8,146 nucleotides of DNA. Origin: JAEUOS01 sp031423955. Lineage in GTDB: Bacteria > Pseudomonadota > Gammaproteobacteria > Burkholderiales > JAEUOS01. Positions 1-6,100 of the stretch are shown piece after piece. The DNA is taken from the NCBI GenBank assembly GCA_031423955.1, contig JANPGJ010000145.1:1-8146 (forward strand), read 5' to 3'. The position numbers and the translations under genes were made by a program. Numbering within the stretch: the first letter of the stretch is position 1; every line of letters starts with the position of its first letter. A model generated the notes under the pieces. It saw only the letters and a list, made by a program, of their open reading frames with translations, was not told the origin of the DNA and did not search any database.

Positions 1-132
1 ATCGATCTGGCCGGTGGCCGAAGGAACCAGGCGCACATCGAGATAGGGCAGCATGAATGTCGGGATGCTGGCGACGGTGCTGGCAACCTCGCCCTGCCAG
101 ACACCCTTGTCGTCCTGGAAGGCGCCGCCGGC
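1..132 (-). repeat. Start of Ig-like domain 4, cut by the window edge
   Basis: Codons 2672-2715. After a Gly/Asp/Gln linker the last residues read YLDVRLVPSATGQID, matching YLDVTFFSPTGAAID of domain 2 and the PGATGAALN part of domain 3. The distance from the end of domain 3 to this Tyr (30 residues) is close to that from domain 1 to the same Tyr in domain 2 (36). The rest of the domain would be beyond base 1. Confidence 0.6.
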
Positions 133-3100
133 GACGAACACTTCCTTGCCATCGGCTGCGGTGTAGGACCAGGCTTCCTTGAGCCAGATGATGCTGATCG
201 GGCCGGGGGCCGCATCGCCCTTGACCCAGTACCAGAACTTGCCGTCGACCAGCACCGGCGCCTGGGTGTCGTCGAGCGTCACCTTGCTGCCGGCGGCCAG
301 TTTGAATTCGGGTGCCAGGTCGGTCACGCTGGCCAGGTTGAGCGCGGCGCCGGTGGCACCAGGTGGAATATCGACCACCAGGTAGCCGCGGCCGGTGAGC
401 GTGCCGGTGCCCATCACACCGCCGTCGGCGGGGCCGATCAGGCGCACATAGGGCTTGCCGGTCTTGGGATCGACCACGGTGAAGGTGGCTTCCTGGCCGG
501 TGTTTGGGTTGCGGAAGCCCATCTTGAAGCGGCCATCGATGGTCAGCAGCTGCACCTGGTCAGGGATATCGGCCAGGAACAGCACGGTGGCCTCCCCTGC
601 CGCGATCTTCGACAGATCGGCATACAGGCGCGCACTGATGGAAAGATTGTCGGCGGCGAAATTGAGCTTGCCTACCACCAGAAGCTTGCCGTCGGTGGAG
701 ATGCGCAGGATGATCTCGCCGTTGAAGGTCTCCTTCGATGCGTAGATGGTGAAAATCTTGGCGCCGCCGGTGATCAGCATCGGCGAGGTAAAGGCCGCGG
801 TGAAACCATTCTTCGAAGGGTCGGCCTGGATCGAGCGGTATTGCTTGACCACCTGCGCCTTGACGCTGGCCAGCCACTGATCGGCCGACTGCGCGGTGGG
901 CAACTGGAAGTCCGGCCCGCGCAATTCTTCCGGCTTGTCGATCGACGGCAGGGTCTTGAAGAATTCGACACCGGCCGAGAAGTCGTTGATCGCAAGGCCG
1001 GTATTCGGTTCGAGCAGGATGCCACCGGGGATCGAGCCGGAAATGAAGACACCCAAGGGACCAAGCTCCGAAATCGCGAACTTGATGGTGAAGCCGCCGA
1101 CCCCGGCGAAGGCGAAGCCGCCCTCGACGCCGACAAAGAACACGCGGTCGACCACCGGCGTGGTGGTGTCGAAGCTGTCGATCACTGCGCCGTTGGCATC
1201 GAGCTTGATGATGCCGCCGATCAGGCCGGCGGTGATCTGCCCGCCGAACATGTTGCCCTTGAGCGAGATGCCGATGGAGGCGATGTCGATGATCGGGAAC
1301 TTGCCCTGCAGGAGCAGGCCGACATCGATCTTGATGCCTTCGATGGCGCCGGAGAATTCGAGGCCGGACATGCCCTGCAGGCCGGTGACCGCCGCCGAGA
1401 GGGTGAGGACGAAGTCGGCCGGGTCGTCCTGGATGTCGCGCCAGGTGATGCCGATCTCGGTGATCTTGATCGGCAGCCAGGCCGGCCACTTGAAACTGGC
1501 GCCGTCGGCGGCGCCAATGGAAAGGAACACGCCGAAGCCGGGCTTGGTGACAAACGTGCCATCGCCCAGGAAGGCGAAGTTGCGACCCTCGCCGCCGATC
1601 ACCAATGAACCAATGGTGACCTCGGCCCCGACCGAACGGAAGCTCACAATTTCTTCGTTGGCGGCAGCCGAGGTGTTGATCGCCACATCGGTGGCAGTCA
1701 GGGTGACCACCGAGCCCAAGGTGATTTTCAGGGTGTCGGCACGGAAGATGAAACCCTTGACCTTGCCATCTTCAAATTCAAGCCCCAGGCGAATCGCTTC
1801 GGTATTGGGCACGCCGGGAGCCAAGTCGGGCTCGGAAAGACGATCGCTGACCACCGCCGACACCGGCTTGCCGGGCAGGAAGCGGGCGCCGCCGGAGGCG
1901 AAGAAGATGGTGCCGTCGAAATCGACCCGCTGGCCGAAGGTGACCTTGAAGTTGGTCACGCCCACGCGCAGGTCGTCGAATTCCAGGATGCCGGCAATGC
2001 CGATCTTGCCGCTGCCGCCGGAGGTCTGCGCCATCGCGTTGGGCCCGGTCGTGCCCGGCTTGTAGATCAGTTGCGCCTCGCCGATGTCGAAGCCATCGGT
2101 ATAGACCACCAGCCCGGGACCGTTGTTCGGGTTGATCTGCCCGGTGACGCCAAACGACGGGAAAGTGATCGAGGCCTGCTGCACCACCAGCAGGCGCTGA
2201 CGCGCGCCGCCGTTGTCGGCCGGGTTGTAGTTCGGATCCCAATTGAAGATGATGCCGCTGGCGCTGACTTTGAGCGCATTGGGAATCTCAATGACCAGGC
2301 CGGCGATCTGGATGCCGAATTTGCCCGGCACGCTGAAGGCCTCGAGCAGGCTGCCGCCACCGGTGATCGCGCCCAGTGCCTTGAACACATCGACGCTGAT
2401 GTCGAAGGTGCCCAACAGGCCGGTCAATCTGGCGGTGATGCCACTGCTGCCCTGCGACGAGCCACCGAAGGCGAGACTGGCCACATCGACGCCGATGGCG
2501 ACGGTCAAGACCAGCTTGCCATCCTTGAACTGGGTCTTGGCCAGCGTGACCGAGGGCCCTTGCAGTGACAGCGGGCCCAGCGTGAGCGCGTTGGTGCCGG
2601 CGGCGGCGGTGGCAAGCGAGCCCGAAACAGTGAAAACCTCGTCAACCCGGCCGGCGGCGACTGCACTGTCGCCGCTGCCGACGCGCCAGCTGCCGGCCAC
2701 CACCTGGACGTTGACTTCGCCGGCGACGAAGGTGTCTTTGGGGTCGACCCCGGTGCGCGGGGTCAGCAGGTAGCGATAGGTATTGCCCGATACATTGAGC
2801 ACCGTGACGATCGCGGTACCGTCGGCGTTGCGCGCCAGGTTGGCCGCGCCGGCACCGGTGATTTTCAGCTCGTCGCCATTGATGCTGGCGATGTCGATGG
2901 CGGCACCGGTGGGGCTGAAGAAGGTGACATCCAGGTAGCGTTGGGCGTTGAGCGTGGTGAGGCTGGCGATCGCGCCGTTGGCCGGGCTGGCCAGGGTGGC
3001 ATAGGGCTTTTGCGTCGGTGCGGCGGTGGCCGGGGCCGGCGTATACAGGGTGAAGCGCTCGACCTCGGTGGCGCCGTTGGCGCCACGCGCATCCGACCAG

Positions 3101-6100
3101 GTAGCGTCGACGAAGGTGACCGACACGGTCACGCCGTTGGCGCCGGCGTTCTCGACCGCGGTCTTGAAGGCATCGGTCATCAAGAGCGGGTAAAGGAAGG
3201 TGCGGTCGTTGGTGGAATCGACCGACTTCAGTACCCCGGCATTGTTGACAGTGAGGCCGGCGATCGATGTGCCGTCGGATCGCGTCACCGTGACCAGAAA
3301 CTCCGCTGCCGCATCCAGAATCGAGGTGTCGTTCATGCCGACGCGGTTCGGATCCTGGTAAGTCACGGCCAGGTAGGTCAGATCGTTGATGCTGACAATG
3401 GCGGTTGAGGCCGGGTTGGCGAGATCGGCCGTCGGCGCGCGCAAAGACGAGGCCGGGGCGGCGATAGTCGCGCCCTGGCCGAAGATCGAGTAGCCGCTGA
3501 CGCGGATGTCTTCGAGCTGGAAGCCCTCCGGCCCGCCAAAGTGGAAGCGCGCCGCACCTGAAAGGCCGAAGGCTTCCTGCAGACCGCCGGAATCGTTAGG
3601 GATGGAAATGGTCACCGAGGCCTGCGGCATGTCGACATTGATGCGGCCGGTCGGCGTACGGGTAAACGACACCGCGCCCGAAATGGTGAACACGCCGGCC
3701 GCGCTGATGGTAAGCGCGGTGGCCGGATCGATCTCGCCCAGCTCGTTGAAGCCGGCGGAGAATTCCTCGACCTTGGCCGCGCTGGCGAACTTCACACGTA
3801 CCGCGGCCTGCTCGCCGGCTTCGTCGATCAGGCCATCGCCGTCGTCGTCACGGCCGTTGCTGGTCACCGGCACGGTGGCGAGCGGATCGGCAGGCAGCAC
3901 GATCGAGCGGTCGATCGCCTGGCCGGAGCTGTTCAAGCGCACCGTGATGGCGCCGCGGATGGTGAGCCCGTCCAAACCGACCAGGCTGGCCTCGCCGTAG
4001 GCAACCACCGCATAGCGCGCGGCCGCACCCGGCGTACTCGAGGCCCACTTGATCAGGCCGACGGTGGCATTGGTGACCAACAGGCCCACCGCATCCGGGT
4101 TGAGCACGCCGGCTTCGTCGCGCAACTTCTGCCCGGTCGGCAGCGATCCCAGGAAGATCTCGACGTTGCGCGCGCCGTAGAGCGTCATGTCGCCCTCGGA
4201 CTGGATGGTGAAATCGCCGGTCAGCTCGAAGAACGGCGGGATCGACACGCTGGCGTTGAGGATGGCAAAGCGCACCACCCGCCCTTCGGAGGCGGTGAAC
4301 TTGATGGCGATGACCGTGGTGCCGACGGCGATGGTCTGGTTGACGGCGCGGCCGGTGGTGTTGATCTGCAGCAGCACATCGCCGCCGAGGGTCGGCACAC
4401 CGGGGTCGCCGGTATTGGTGTCGAGGGTCACGCGCAACTGCCCGGCGATGCCGTCGCCGGAGAAAACGAAGCCGCCCTGCCCGCGGGTCAGGCCGACGCC
4501 CTGCACGGTGGCGGTGACGTCCGAGGCAGCCACGCGAATCGCTTTTGGTGCGGCAATCGTGTCGCCCGGGTTCGGATCGACGAGGGTAATCTGCTCGAAG
4601 GCGAAGTTGCCGGACAACACGAACGGCACCGACACCCCGGCATCGCTGAAGGTGATGCCGAGCGACAGGAAGCCGGACAGGCGCAGGTACGGGCCCTTCT
4701 GCATCACCAGCCGCTTGGTGGCGCCCGCACTGTCGATGGTGAAAGTCTCGTCGACCACCGCATTGGTGGTGTTGATCTCGACCGCCAGGTTGCCGCTGAT
4801 GGTGATCGAAGCACCACTGCTGTTGATGGTGGTGCTGTAGCCGGGCAGTTCGATGCGCGCCGCCATGCCCTGCTGGGTGATCAGGAAGTAACCGGCCATG
4901 CCGCTCAAGGAGAACACCGGGTCGGCCGGGTCGCCAAGCACGAAAGACAGGTTGGTGAGCGCGATCTTGATGACCGACGAACCGTTCGGGCGGAACGACT
5001 GCTCGAAGGAGATGAAGCTTGCGAGAGTGACTTCCGCGGTACCGTCGGTATCGAAATCCAGACCGAGGGTGACGTCGCCCGAGGCGGCGATGATGCGGGT
5101 GGTCATGTTAAGGACGATGGTGTTGCCGCCCCCGATGCCTACCGTGAATCCGGCGCTGCCGAAACTGGATCCGGCGGCAGTGAAATTGATGACCGGTGCC
5201 GGCGGGCCGGTGGGGGCCGCGCCGCCGGTGCTGGGCGCGCTGGCACCGTTGATGTTGACTGACAGGTTGTTGGCCTTGAGGATGACGCCCGGTACGCCGA
5301 CCAGGGCGATGCCGCCAGTACCGCCGCCGATCTTGCTGTCACGCGCCGTGGCCTGCAGGGCGTAGTAGCTGGAGCGGTCGCTGGTGGCGATCGGCTTGAA
5401 CAGCGCAAGGCCGAAGTCGAGGTTGGTCAGCGCCAGGCCGATGGCGCCATTGGCAGCCGGGTCGTCGCTGCCGTCAAACTTGCCGTCGCCATTGCTGTCG
5501 GGGTTGCCGGTGCCGACAAAGGCCTGCACGTTGGAGGCACCGACGGTAAGCACGCTGACAGTCTTGCTGGTGCCATTGGACAGCACGATGGTCTGCGGCG
5601 CACTGCTCTTCATGAACTCGAAATTGCCGCTGACGTAGGCGAAATTGTCAATCGAGACGGTGACGCTGCCAAAGGCGCGGATCACGTTGCCGCTGAAACC
5701 CAGCGTGCGCGAAGGCGCTGTCAGGTCGCCGGCACCGTCCGGATCGCTACCGGTCTCGACCACCAGGCCGTTGCTGGCGGCAAAGCTCGGGCTGGCCTTG
5801 AGGTTCAGGGATTCCGCCAGGCCCGCGTTGTTCTTGCCGCCATTGATTTCGACGCCCAGCACGTCGGCGCGGATGGTGATGCCATCGACACCGACGATCT
5901 CGGCGCCGCCGGCAGCGCTGATCGCGTAGTAGCTGCTGCGGTCGGCTGCGCTGTTGGTCGGCTTGAACAGCGCCAGCGCGAATTCGAGGTTGCGCAACAC
6001 GAAGCCCATCGCGCCCGCGCTTTGCGGCGTGTCAAGCGTATCGATGGTGCCGTCGCCGTTGGAATCGACGAAGTACGGCCCGCCGACGCCGACAAAGGCG

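Larger units (their letters stand above)
4858..5304 (-). repeat. Module F (149 residues), divergent, with Pro/Gly linker
   Basis: Codons 948-1096. The LVGVPGVILKANNLSVNING start matches the D/E type, but it is followed by a low-complexity Pro/Ala/Gly linker (5244-5194). The strands after it read IVLNMTTRIIAASGDVTLGLDFD and include a DFDTDGTAE loop. The usual ALTNL segment survives as KIALTNLSFVLGDPADP, and the closing strands read LSGMAGYFLITQQGMAA. The FVGxG motif is not recognisable. I treat it as a module that has diverged or been rebuilt; the boundary with G1 is approximate. Confidence 0.65.

Noticed and set aside
560..1489. 309-codon frame on the minus strand overlapping the giant gene
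   Set aside because: It is a shifted frame of the giant gene, with an Arg/His/Gly-rich translation typical of misread high-GC coding DNA. The main frame here gives clean beta-strand patterns.
907..1497. Transmembrane helices in the Gly/Ile-rich block
   Set aside because: The hydrophobic runs are broken every few residues by polar or charged residues in strand-like alternation, and no run of ~20 purely hydrophobic residues is present.
841..1608. 255-codon plus-strand frame rich in Asp, Gly and Glu
   Set aside because: It is the direct antisense of the strands and loops of the real gene; its acidic composition mirrors GTC/GCC/CTC codons. No domain or ribosome binding site supports it.
896..2065. 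Long open frame on the plus strand (389 codons), and a string of others in the same plus frame across the window (for example 4187-4840, 3506-4000, 7619-8110)
   Set aside because: They share one antisense frame in which each third base pairs with the G/C-rich wobble base of the real gene. In that frame a stop arises mainly where a TAY codon follows a codon ending in C; the stop at 2063-2065 is such a case (ATC TAC). The openness is therefore a by-product of codon bias, and their translations are low-complexity Ser/Pro/Arg-rich.
5461..5499. True dockerin domain
   Set aside because: Dockerins need two such loops with helices in ~60 residues. Each module here has one loop between beta strands, and nothing suggests a cohesin partner.
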